A stretch of 64,000 nt of DNA, taken from positions 1,426,001-1,490,000 of the forward strand of contig JAECYW010000010.1 of the NCBI GenBank assembly GCA_023014335.1, in the 5' to 3' direction. The position numbers and the translations under genes are program-made. The notes under the pieces are model-generated. The model saw only the letters and a program-made list of their open reading frames with translations. It did no database searches and had not been told where the DNA came from. This DNA comes from Galerina marginata. Lineage: Eukaryota; Basidiomycota; Agaricomycetes; Agaricales; Galerinaceae. Below, piece after piece: positions 1 to 11,290 of this stretch; within the stretch, counting starts at the first letter, position 1, and every line of letters starts with the position of its first letter.

Positions 1-1393
1 AATTTTTGGGAGTCTTTCCCCAACCAATCTTTCAAAGGTTAATCGACACTGGCTTCCTATCTTGCTGATGTCTCCATCGTTGCCATTGTCGGATTCTTCC
101 TCGTCGTCCGACTCGGGTACTTGGTAGACCATATGGAGATAAAATTCCAGTGGTTTTCCTGAAGAGATTCGGACTATTTCGCGGTCAAGTGCCTCCCAGT
201 CTGCATGGAAGCAACTTTCTGGACCACCCACGCTGCTGTAGAACCCGATATAAGCGCTCAAATTGAATTTTTCCATAGAATTTTGGATTGGGAATGTATT
301 GAGGATGGTGCAAAGGTCCGCTAACGGGTCGTCTCTACTGGTTGGAAATACGACGTCGATATTCAAAACCCGTAGACGTACTGCATCGGAGAAATTTATC
401 GACCCTCCATATGAGTGGTAATCTAGAAAAGCAGTTAATGCCTTGAAAGTTCAACGTTCAGGGACTGAGGCCTGAGGACGTACTATTATTCTCGTCTGAT
501 AATAGGTAAAGCTCTTCCAGCGAATTTTTCGCGATTTGGATGATTTTCTGCACGGACGCCACATTTTCGCGCTTCGTTAACGTCTTCAAAGTCCGTAAGC
601 AAGAAAGGTCGGCTATGAGAGGAATATCGGAGTCGCAGTGAGCGTTTATTACGGTCTCTATGACGCCTGTCGGCGGGTCGTACTCGAGATTTTGGAGTTG
701 TGGAGGAAGGTGTAAAGGGTATGTGCCTAGGTCATCGCCAAAAGGTTCAAGGTCCGAGAAGCTGATATTTAGGTCTCTCAGGTTGGTAGAGCTAGCCAGC
801 AAGGCCCTCGGTATACTCATCATTCTGGAGATTTCGAGGAAGGTGATGTATGGATAAATAAAAGGCTGCAAGAAATTTTGTTCCAGACTGCGAGCATCGG
901 AGAACTTCTCTGGAAATGACCACCCGCGTATGAAGAGGTTCCTGATGCAGCCCCCTGACTGCCTAATTACTTCCATTACCCTTATAAACTCTGCGTCTTG
1001 AGCCACCCAGTCGTTGTCGGACGATGAAATCGTCAATATCAGCCCGCGCACGTATCTAGCGATGTACGGTGCAGCATACAGAATGTCGAGGAAACGTTGT
1101 ATCCGCTTACGGCGGGCGCCTTGATGTCCGAGTCTCCGCGTGTCTGAAAACTCTGAACTGAACTCGATGGTGGTAAATATCTGCATTTGGCTTCGTGAAA
1201 CGAAAGCTCTGCAGGTGAGAGTGAGCGCCATCAGGGTCCCAAGGTCCTCCTCGGGGTGGAAACAATCGATAATTTCATCGACAATTTCCTGTGAGAGTCG
1301 GAGAATGTGCGATTGAGGCATTGTGAGAGGAGAAAGGAAACTGCGAAGCTGGAGTAAAGATGCTGGCAAGGGGTAATTGATTCCAGGTGGCAT
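1..1393 (-). CDS. F-box-like protein, partial at the left edge
   Basis: F-box proteins usually act as substrate adaptors of SCF ubiquitin ligases; the substrate here is unknown. The F-box is seen near the N-terminus (LSQEIVDEIIDCFHPEEDLG followed by TLMALTLTCRAF), in the form common in large basidiomycete F-box families. The rest is leucine-rich and may form degenerate LRRs. Exon 1 runs 1393-484, a GTACGT...TTCTAG intron 483-423 follows, and exon 2 (422-1) continues in frame past the window edge, giving at least 444 codons. Exon 2 has an acidic stretch (ESDDEEESDNGND). The in-frame methionine at 1321, just before the F-box, is an equally good start. The family and the splice are well supported; the C-terminus is not visible. 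Confidence 0.8.
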
Positions 1394-1999
1394 GGCTGTT
1401 ATCTCAATTGGTGATTTACGTAAAGATGGATCAGTTTATATCCCCGAGAATTTATCGAGGAGTGCCAACGGATGAGGGGACCACGAATAACACGCTTCCG
1501 TCCTTGAAACTCGGAGCTATATAAAGTCTGGCCGATTCAAGCTTTGACTCTCGAATCTGAGCCTATGGCAGCACCTTTTAAGTTGTTGGTTCGGTATCCG
1601 CGACAGTCAAAATTTAAGCCGTTCTAACAAAAATAGAGCTATCGTACCTCCAAGCTCATACATATAAAATGCATATTCGACACCAATTCGCCCTGAAAAT
1701 ACCTAAAGAAGAATATACCCTTTCCGGAAACATAGACAGGGGGATGGTTCAGGAGAATTCAAGCAGAATGATTTTCGGGTATCTTACCAGTCCATGTCGA
1801 ATCATCATCTGTGCAAATTACTGAAAGGTAAATCGAAGATGCGAAAAATAAAGCAGACGAGAGGTTGCTCTTGAAAATGAATCTAGTTTGCCGTGGTTGG
1901 TAAATAGCGCCACACATGCCAAATATATCTGCGTGATAAGAAGCATCAGGTTTGTATCCGAACTACCACCATCCCATTCGTGAAAAAATAGCCGCAGAA
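1394..1999. other. Intergenic region between divergent genes
   Basis: About 600 bases between the F-box gene (-) and the coiled-coil gene (+). No convincing coding segment was seen. A TATATAAAG element lies at 1518-1526; its consensus orientation is plus but it is closer to the minus-strand gene (about 125 bases from 1393), so its target is unclear. Confidence 0.5.
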
Positions 2000-2864
2000 A
2001 TGGCCAACCGTCGCGCCCCACAACAAAAGCTCCAAAAGGTCGAAAAGTCGGAAGGTGATTTCGACTTTCCTATGTCCCAGGAGTCAAACGGTGTGGACGA
2101 GTCCCAACAAGCGTGAGTTTTCCGCTCGATTTCAAGTGCTGAGATAAACGGCGGAAACGCTAAATACGTTTTTAGTTTAATGGAGACGTTGGCGAAGCAT
2201 TACACTAGTGATTCTGGGGTGTCTTATCTTCTGCGAAGATTTTTCCTGACATTTTATCTAGTCGAGATGGAGAAAAAGAAAGCACAGAAGGAAAAGAAAT
2301 TTCTCGCATTTGCTGAGAACCAGCTCAATATCGAGGTACGCATAGGCAAAGCCGTTACCAACCAACCTGCATATGTCGTCTCTTCTATGTTTTAGCTAGA
2401 AACCTCAACCCAAGCCATTAAAAATGCCATGAACGAGGTGTACGCGTTACAGTGTAGTGCATATATGCACCAAAAGATTGACGACATCCCTCCTAGGGAC
2501 CGTCTTTATGCTGCTTTTTTGCTTGAGCATGCCAGTTGCGAAGATAGGATCCGCAAAAAATGGGAAGAGATCAAAGAACAACAGGATAATTTGATTGTAT
2601 GCAAAGTGTTTGTTCGCAAGCAGAGTGCATTGATCACTGTACGCCTTTTGCACTAGCAATTTGTCGTGGAACGACAAAAATCCGATGACGCGATCAAGAA
2701 TGCGAGGTCGTCCCGTCAAGCATCAGGACTGTCCAAAACGAAGGCCGCGAGCAAAGGTGAGGAGGTTTCATGCGATCCTTGACCCACGTCGTCCTAGGTT
2801 CTGAAGGCTGTTTTTGTTAGCCTTCCAAAATATAATCGACCATCTGGTTGGCCAGGACGCTTAA
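2000..2864 (+). CDS. Small coiled-coil protein of unknown function
   Basis: Not recognised as a known family. Four or five exons assemble from ATG 2000 (start MANRRAPQQKLQKVEKSEGD). Visible introns are 2113-2175 (GTGAGT...TTTTAG), about 2336-2395 (GTACGC...TTTTAG), about 2597-2656 (GTATGC...CTAG) and 2756-2820 (GTGAGG...TTAG). The product is about 200 residues, highly charged, with a lysine-rich helix (EMEKKKAQKEKKF) and a central helical region (LEHASCEDRIRKKWEEIKEQ) predicted to be coiled coil. It ends ASKAFQNIIDHLVGQDA and TAA at 2862-2864. No signal peptide or membrane segment is seen. The last exon was chosen because it keeps frame from the previous one; another acceptor about 19 bases upstream would end the protein almost at once. 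Confidence 0.5.
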
Positions 2865-3039
2865 CAACATCACACTACGAGCAATTACTCCTCAAGTGCG
2901 CGACGGAGGGGATTCGAGAAAAGGCCGGAGGATTCATGGCCGACGTCGCCAAAGATTGCAGAGATTAAAGATGGAATAAAGAAAGCGGAGGATCGTAATA
3001 CAGACAAGAGGCAAGAAAAGGAAGGGTGAAGAGAGGATC

Positions 3040-4859
3040 CTACTCTTTGCTCTTCTTTTTTTCCTTTTTTTCCTTCTTCTCTTTCTTTTCCTTCTTCTCC
3101 TTTTTCGATGACTTTGACTAGAGTTTGTAATTAGGACCCGAGCATAATTGAAGGAAATAGCACTCACATCACCCTCGACGGCACCATCATCAGCCTTTGC
3201 TTTCTCCTTCTTGGCCTTCTTCAGTGCCTTCTTCTCCTCCTTGGAAAGCTTCACCTTCTTCGGTGATGGTTCGTCGTCCTCATCAGTATCCATGGCCTCG
3301 CTCTTTCTTTTCTTTTTCTTGTCCTTCTTAGGCTCCGCTTCTAGTGTTGTCAAGGCTGGACCGTCGATGTCCATTTCGTCGTCATTTTCACCCTCCTCTA
3401 GAGCAAGATCTTCCAGAACCTTGCGAATGGCGTCAGCGTTCTTGGACGGAGGGACGCCAGATTCGAAAAAGGCCAGTCGTTCTTCGACCTGTGCTCGCAG
3501 TGCTTCGCCGAACTTCGGAGTGGGATTTTCTAAGAGCTGTCAGTGATTTAGCTCGCTTCGACCATCTGGAGGCGACATACCCGAGTAACAATCGATACGT
3601 GATGCTATCGAACATTTGTTGGCTAAGAACCGAGATATACGACCCTTGTGTTTTGGGCCCGCACGGCCGATAAACGTTGAATGGTAAAGGAGACCGTACT
3701 AAGAAAATGAAATGAGCCAATACGACAAGACGATGTTCAAAGGAGTACATACCTTCGGTGTGTTACCCTTGGTCTTCAGGGCTCGGAAGAGAGCCTTCTC
3801 AGCACCGAGAATTTGCACTGTACTAGCTGGATACTTGCTCAAGTTGGTCAAACTACCAGCATGACTGATCAAACGAGCGCCGACACGTTCTCCGAGGAGA
3901 GCTGTAAGACTCGGCGCGACCGAGTTCATTTTTTCGGAAAGATATGATACAAGCGACTTGCGGTAGTCGGAGATGGAGACAACACGAGTGGCGAAGGCCG
4001 ATATGTTGAGCATGTCAATTTCTGAGAGGCCAGAGCCCATAGAACCACGGGCGGCGTCGAGAATGTTTTGAGCGAGGGTGGAGTCATTGTCGAGGAGCTC
4101 TGCGAGGTCCGCGAGCTTTTCTTCGTCGAGAGTATCCTTGTCGCCAATGAATTGTGCAACACGGGCGTATTGGTGATTATCGGGGACGAGTCGGATGAGC
4201 TCTGGGAAGTGGTAGCCGTACCATTCTCTGATGCGCATCGAGAACAAATTGACGTCCTTGTCCAGCTGGTCGAGAAGAGCAATCGCCTGGATGATCATGT
4301 TATCCACCCGGTTAACGTTAAATTTTAGCTTGGAGCGCGAGTAGGAGTGACCCAGGCCGAGTTGGGCTTTCTTCAAGTCGTCTGTTTGAAGACCCTTGAG
4401 AAGCTTGGAAGCATGTTGGCGGATTCCACGGATTAGACTTGTTGAGTTTTCGGAAACGTCAATTTGAAAGCCCAAAGCATCCTTAATACTCTTTCCAAGA
4501 AGAGGGTCTGACACAGCGAGGATGACGGTGGACTTTTTGGACGGTTTGGACAGGTTGAGTTCGAGGATATCTTTTAGATAGTCGTTCAGAATACCTATTA
4601 TTATCAGGCTTGTTTAGCAGGTTGAAAAGAAATATAAAATATCCAGCGCACCTTCTGAAACGTCATTAGCATTCTCTAATGCTTGGGCAGCGCTCTTGAA
4701 AGGCGCAAAGCTCATCAACGAAACCATTTTCCCAAACTTTGCAAGGTCCTTGAACGAGTCCTGCACCGACTTGGACTTAGCCCCGATATCCTCGGAAAGC
4801 TTCGCCTCAAAGATAGCATACCCAGAGGCTGACTCAAAGAGTACGTGTGTGACCGACAT
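3040..4859 (-). CDS. NOP56: NOP56, box C/D snoRNP core protein
   Basis: Nop56 pairs with Nop58 on box C/D snoRNAs in the nucleolus and positions fibrillarin for 2'-O-methylation of rRNA. Exon 1 (4859 to about 4650) encodes the NOP5NT domain, starting [20 protein letters not shown]. After an intron comes the coiled-coil and Nop domain with hallmark stretches [31 protein letters not shown] and [21 protein letters not shown] further intron precedes [20 protein letters not shown], which gives NOP56 rather than NOP58. The C-terminus is the usual long KKE/KKD-rich tail, nearly pure Lys-Glu before TAG at 3040-3042, with an acidic serine-rich segment ([12 protein letters not shown]) that looks like a CK2 target. 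The gene is intact over at least five exons. Yeast and animal NOP56 introns may host snoRNAs; none could be confirmed here. Confidence 0.95.
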
Positions 4860-7772
4860 CTTCGAGGTGTCTTGTCGTTGTTGCGAACGATGAGCAGGAA
4901 ACTTTTTTTTTCAAAGCCCGCGAGAAACCAAAACAGGAATGATTGTGACGTACCTTCACATCGTGACATGCGTGACAATAGGTGTGCTGGCTTTCGTCTC
5001 GAAGTTCATCAACTCAAGCCCCATTGGCAAAGCTCAGTCGACACTGAGAGGCTAAAACGGGTCCAGTGTATTCCTATCTGGCCTATAATTCTGGGGTACT
5101 TCATTGTTTTCTTCCCAAGCTGCGCTTATCTGTCGATCCTGGCCCACAGACTACACTTAACATTCTCCTAATCATCATCTGCGTCTCCTGAATCCTGATT
5201 TACTGAAAGCTTGCTGAACCTATGACCCACATCATATCTGACTCGTGATTAACGGGTAATTATTGAAGTCAGAATGCGAAAGGTTTACAACTCTGGTTTG
5301 AATAGATTATCCACCACTCGTTATATCTGTCCTAACATTGGAAAAGCTAGTGACCTTCTCGGTTGACTCGTGCTGTCGGATTCGGAGGTCCAAGAGCTTC
5401 CTTATCCTCGTCCTTCTGCATCTCTGCTTTGAGACCCTTCTTGCTGCCATCGTGTATTTGACAAAGATCACTAGGCGCAGATCTCCTGGATCCTCGGTTT
5501 TCAGCCGGAGCTTTGCGGTCCCAAACTTTGGGTATATGGGGTGATACTGGACCGTCTGCTCTGTCGATTTATTTGTATTCAGGTCATAAACTTCAAGAAG
5601 TCGGCCATTCATATGATTGTGGCGTATGTTTTGCGAACAATCAGTTCATTATGTCTATCTAAATTCCTGGTTTACTCGTAGTTTTTGTATTCTCTTTGTC
5701 TGCAGCTCTTGATCTCAGATCCCGCATATCGCCCGGCTGGACTCTTTATTGAACCAGCCGTCTCGCCCAAAGCCGTGATTGGTGAGTGGCTACTTAACAT
5801 GTGCCCAGAAAGTGCGGCAGCGGCGAAAAACTTGGTATCTAGGCCACAACTTACGGTAAAGGTCGAAGAGATAGCGGCGAAATCGATGAGATCATCAATT
5901 CACGCTTTGAACGGCTAAATTAGCCGGTCATGTGTTTCGGGGTAACAACATTCAGACCTGCTCTCCTTCAATGAGCCGCCTCGTGTGCAGTTTCGCCTGC
6001 CCACCGTAGAAATACGACGGCGTATTTCTTGATCGGTCTCCGAATGGAGCTTTGCTGCTGTTCCTGGACAATTTGATCATATGTGGGCTGTGAAGAGATG
6101 GTGGAGTCCTCGAGGCCTTGCTATAAGTCCCATTCTGTGGGTCTCCTTCCTATCACACTTCACGTTTACTTGCGGTGGCCGCAAGTGAGCGGATAAGTGG
6201 CTCGGTTAATCAACTCATGATATTGTGAACTTTTGAGGTCTGTTCAAGCATATTTTATACGACTAGGTGGTAAGCGTCAAAAAAATCCGGACATGGTTAA
6301 TGCGTACTGATGACGTCCCGACAGGACTACGCTTACTATTCAATATTCGGTTCTGGCGTACAGCCTGTTTAATGGCGCTATCATTAATATTGCCTCAAAT
6401 TAGACCGTGCAGTACGGGGAAAGACATCCAAGCATGATGCGATCTAACAGCCTGTTTTTCTGATCCACTGCGCAAATCTACTTCCCCACCCATATGTGGC
6501 GCATTCGGCGATGTTTGAAACTTGTTGAACAATATGCGAAGAAAAAATAACTGGATTCCTTCGTTGAATCGTTAGCCTTCGACCATGAAAGGATCATCGA
6601 TCATGCCTTGACAGGCAGGCGGCTTGGCTTCTGTTACTTCTCTACCATGTTTGTCAGATCTAACACGCGATGTAAACACCTCGCGCCACTTGAGAACCGG
6701 CCTTGTGGGGCTACTTGCACGGTATATTCCCCGAAAGCGTTTACAATTTCACGATCCTGAAGAGTATCTTACTGCAGCATCCGTTGTCCACTCGCCGAGA
6801 CCGGCCAGGGAGTTTGTCGTACAGGCGATCTCATGAGGAACTAAAAAAAAGTGGAGGCTACTTCAACTTGAACTTCTGCGAAGACAACACGTGTAAAACG
6901 GCCACCAATACCTCACACAGGATAACTGGCAGTGTTTCAAGCCGTGGAAACAAACAACCATTGCGGGTGGATTGTGGGTAGAAAATGCTCCAGGTATCGG
7001 ATCCTGGCCCATGAAGGATTTGACGCTCGTTCAAGCGCACCAAGTCGGAGGCCGAGTCACCTTTAATTAGTCCTGCGGACAGGAGTATCGAGCCATGTTC
7101 CCACCACTTGCGTATCACTTCGAGATGTGTGTACATTTGCAGAAAATGCCACTCGCCGATGCCACACAACGCGGACTTAAGCTGCCAAAAGTCAATTTCC
7201 CATCACATCGAAATGTTGTACTTCCTATCAGAATTTTCCCATGAAATTTGGCCTACGCTAATTGTAGTCCACACTTTAGTCGCTGTAATGACGTCTCAGA
7301 GCTAAAAGGCGCACCTAGACCTTATTCTGGGACATAATGCCAGTTAGTTGTCAAGCAAATATGCGAAGTCCTTGGAAGTGGCACATCACGTGATGTAAAT
7401 TAGACCTTTAATCAGATTTTCAGGAATTGACTTTATTGGTATCTTTTGTGAAGCACTCGCCATCGCCTCGTGCCCAACAGGTGTGGCCCTTCTTCCTTTG
7501 GCACATAAAGGCCAAAGGAGCCTGACTGTGGGCACTCCGAGGGTTAACCCAGACCAGGACGCCAGAACCGCTGGTCCTACATCGCGACCAGGTATTATTT
7601 GTTGACGCCTCTACGCTGAACAGTGGACACTCATCTTGGAATCACACTATAACAGCAGTCAACTCTCGGACCTCGTGGCCACCCTGAGGTCTTGTAACGC
7701 CAATCCTTTTATGAACTTGATCCCCCCCGCATCCTGGCGTTCTGTGCATCCATCATCCTCCCACTTTTCAGT
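4860..7772. other. Gene-poor region
   Basis: About 2.9 kb between NOP56 (-) and the DUF6699 gene (+). Only short unsupported reading frames occur; the longest, minus strand 5307-5612, is basic at its C-terminal end and resembles nothing I know. No repeat, TE domain or RNA gene was recognised. The first few hundred bases are presumably the NOP56 promoter. Confidence 0.45.
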
Positions 7773-10423
7773 ATGTTCAAGTGGAGGAAACACGACAAGC
7801 ATGAACCCAAGACTCCCAAGTTGTCGAGCATATCGCTCCCAGACGACCGATATACCCCTCTGCTCTTCCCGACATCGTATTCTGAAAGACCGCCCAGCAA
7901 TTTGCTCCTGCAGCGCGTGTCAACAGATATGAGAACTCCCTCAAGATTCGACTCACGGCAGGGCCATCGCGAAACGCAATCTGGACATTCGAGGTCGCGG
8001 ACGATATCTACGCCGGCGCGCGGTGTTCAGGGTATGTCGTACGCCCTCTTTCATATCGATAAAGGAGACTGAACTATATTTGAAGCCCCACGACCCATTC
8101 GGCCGCACCCTTCCCAAGGACCGTTCAATCCGGTTTTGGAAAATTCCCATAGGATAAGAATCGAGCCTTTCCGTGGACCAGTTTCGGGTTCGTTCATTCC
8201 TCTTTTCTTGCCACATTCCATCGATCCTCATCCTGTGACCAGTTCCGTCTGCTCAATACCTTGAAGAACAAATCCGCAACAATCCTGTTGACCCGGCTCT
8301 TCTTCCCCAGAGTACTGTCCACAGAATGCGTGAGTAGCGCCACCCCACTTTTTCTTTGTTCTTTCTGCTTCATTTTCTTTGTTGGTCGCTGAAACGTACC
8401 GCCTGAAGTATATGGTCCCGAATACGAATATCCGGAGGAGAGGAAAGTGAAGGAGGTTGCCAGGAAGTCGGGAAGTCGCGTTGAGCGTCGTGAGTCAAAT
8501 CGTCTTTTAGCGCCTTCACACGATGACGAGCGATCTTCTTCCTCAGAGCTTTCAAAGGCTTACCTGGAGGATCTGGAGGATAAGAAGCGGGAGGCGGAAC
8601 GTCTGAAGGCTCCATCGGCACCACCCATGAAGAAGGGTAAGTTACTCGGCCTCTTTTCATCCGCCACATCGACAAACCGAGGAAGTGCTGCAGCTCCTTC
8701 CAAGGGGGGCCTGCTGGGAAGGGACAAGAAAGACCCGGTCGAATTTGACGACTGGAAACCTGTGCCTGTTACGAGTACGCTGCCCAAATTTTACCTCCCT
8801 CGCCGATTTGGGCCCTGATCAAACGATAATAGCGACGCCGCCTCTGCCAACGACTATCCTTGAGCCCGATCAGAAGGGTAAATATCGTCCTCTATTTTGT
8901 TCATACCTGGCTAACGAAAATCCGAAGCCTTGAAGTCTGCTTTGAAGAAAACGCCATCAACACGCGCTCCATCCGCTGCTGTAGCTGCTGAGGCCCCCGC
9001 CATAAAATCTGCCTTGAAAAATGGAAGAGGTAAATAACTTTATTTACTAGGCTCTATCGCAGTTAAAGCCGTCTCACCAAACGTAGGGCCAGAACCAAAT
9101 GGATATTATTCAGAAAACGAATCTTCTCGACGAAGAAAAGGTACGTTCTTGACATCAATCTTGTGCCTTATACCGCCAGGAACTAATGCATGTTCTTCAG
9201 ATAGTGAGACAGTTCGACGAAAAACTCGTGCGTACCCTCATTGCGCTTCGCCCTTTCGGCTTGTTTATAGTTTTTTTTAGTTGGAGATTACTTGAAGCCG
9301 ATACGAGGTATCTTCTTTTTATCCCGATAATAATCCCGACACGGATCTAACTCGTCGCCAGTAGTCGAGACTCCTTCGAAAGCATGGCTGGAACAGCAAC
9401 AGGAGCGAATTGAATCTGCAAGAGAGAAAGGTATGAGAGAAGCTTATGGACTGTACACATGTCCCTTACTATCCACAGACTTGCAACGAGGCGGGTCCTA
9501 TGGTCACTCTATTCCACAGTCCCGGACTAGGTCTGTGTATGGTGAGCGTCCTTCGACTGCAACACTTGATCTCGTCGCCAACGACAAGCTTGAAGGCGCG
9601 GCAGCTTTCGCACCAACAAATTCCAGCACAACACCTTCTCCTACCGAAGGTAAGTAGAGCATTGTTGCGCAGATATCATACTCACCCTTTCGATATTAAG
9701 CCCATGAGTATCATCGGTCGCGGCGAGCGAGCTCAGGTTACCAAGAACCCCAACACGTGCACGGGAAGTACATGCCAGCCTATATCAAAGAGGAGTTTGA
9801 GCGAAGTTAGTCTTTTTCATGATTTGCCACTATCTTCGTCTCTGACATCCTTGAAAGCCCATCACCAGATAATGACCTGGGAGACGGATCCTCCTATCCA
9901 TGCGAACCTCACTTGGCCGTTGATCGATTACGCCACAAGGAAGAGAGCACCGGAGCCGCTTATTTATTTCGACGCTGGGTTCAACCCTCGCAATTCGAAG
10001 TACCCGGTGAAAGCCAAGAGGGGCTTGCACTGGTCGCCCCTCACTCGCGACGAAGAAACCATGTTTGTGTCGTTAGGCGCCTTCATTTCCAATATGGTGA
10101 TCATCAATAAGCGATTGGAGTCTTGGCCTATTCATATCAGGATGTCCCATAACATTCGAATCATTGACGTCTTCAGGGCTATATATGACGTTTACGCACA
10201 GCCGTTGACGGAGCGCGAGTTGAGGGACTGTGGACCTGAATACATCCAAAGATGCGAACGCGCGTTCTTGCAGCGATGTCAGGACGGTCCAGATTTTGCC
10301 CACAACGAACAGAGAAAGGGGATGCTGCGCATCGATTTATTGCGGGGGCGACGAGTCTTCAAAGGCTTGACCCCTATACCCGGGCAGCCCCACACTTTCG
10401 AGTTGCTCTTTGACGACATTTGA
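7773..10423 (+). CDS. DUF6699 domain protein with disordered N-terminus
   Basis: DUF6699 is a domain of unknown function expanded in Agaricomycetes. It fills the last exon (about 9870-10423): PPIHANLTWPLIDYATRK, then LRIDLLRGRRVFKGLTPIPG and the end LLFDDI. The family's usual pattern is visible: an aromatic-rich start, SWPIHIRMSHNIRIIDVFRA, PLTERELRDCG and the RxDxLRG box. The N-terminal half starts at MFKWRKHDKHEPKTPK (7773), is Pro/Ser/Arg-rich and is spread over many small exons with charged stretches such as LSKAYLEDLEDKKREAERLK. Several exon borders between 8030 and 9870 are approximate, and it could be two genes, although each exon is followed by a plausible GT-AG intron. No signal peptide or membrane helix is seen. 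Confidence 0.72.
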
Positions 10424-10974
10424 TTGGTATTTTCATATTTTGCATTTCTATCTTCGCATTGCTTCACGACTTCATATTCATATTTCACGCCGCGCGACGC
10501 CCATTTTCACGACTTGTTATTCTTCGAGCTTCCTAATATGCATATTTTCGTAAGTAATCTCTTTCAACCTTGCTGATAGTCAGTAACACGATTTCTACTC
10601 ACCTTCAAGGACTCAATCACACTCTCCTTTCCACTCGCAATCTTTCACCTTCGCATTTTGACCACCCATCCCTTTCTACGACGTACCCCTCATATATCTT
10701 TTGGCATTTTACTTACGAGCATAGTCTCCCTACTTGCATGCTCATGGTTTGCATTGTATTCTGTAGCTGCTGTCGTGTTTTGTGTAACCCCCATGATAAT
10801 GTATTCATCGGTTGTTATTAGTAAAGTCATTTGTAGCTTTTTGGAAGGAATAATTAGATATGTCATATGATGGACAAGTCGCACTCACAAACAGATGGTC
10901 TTGATTAACCTGATTGAGTTTCCGGGGACCTCTCCACAGAATGTGATGGAACGGAAAAGAACACCGAAAGAGAA

Positions 10975-11290
10975 CTACGAACTTGTGATGCCCCATGATT
11001 TGTTGAAAGGCGTTAATAGCGGAGGCTTGGTAATCGACAATGGGTGTGCCCTTCAAAAGCAAATAACCTAGAAGGTTCCCTGGAGGCCAAGTGCCAGTCT
11101 TTGAATCGGGGAAGTAAAGACCATTCCATCTTCGGACAGAAGAGAAGCGGTCATGAACGTGTAGAGAAACAGAAATTTCCAGTAGGTTAGCCTAGAAATC
11201 TCTGGTAGTCAGAATGATGAAAGATACGATGCGAGGAAATTGTCATCTCACGCAAATATCGACGAGAACAAGCGGGCCATATTATAAACT
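10975..11290 (-). pseudogene. Possible decayed coding segment, unknown family
   Basis: One frame reads as ordinary protein for about 70 residues (11191 down to about 10977), including RWNGLYFPDSKTGTWPPGNL and TPIVDYQASAINAFQQIMGH. It is preceded by a good intron (11251 to 11192, GTGAGA...TTCTAG) and an upstream exon end reading YGPLVLVDIC, but an in-frame TAA stops that exon and no start could be linked. The family was not recognised. It could be an exon of a real gene whose other exons I cannot see, or a relic. Confidence 0.3.

Noticed and set aside
2219..2261. Possible intron GTGTCT...TCTAG in the coiled-coil gene
   Set aside because: Removing its 43 bases breaks the frame of the lysine-rich helix, while reading through stays open.
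5307..5612. 101-codon minus-strand frame
   Set aside because: No domain, no splice partner and composition like its surroundings; not enough to call a gene.
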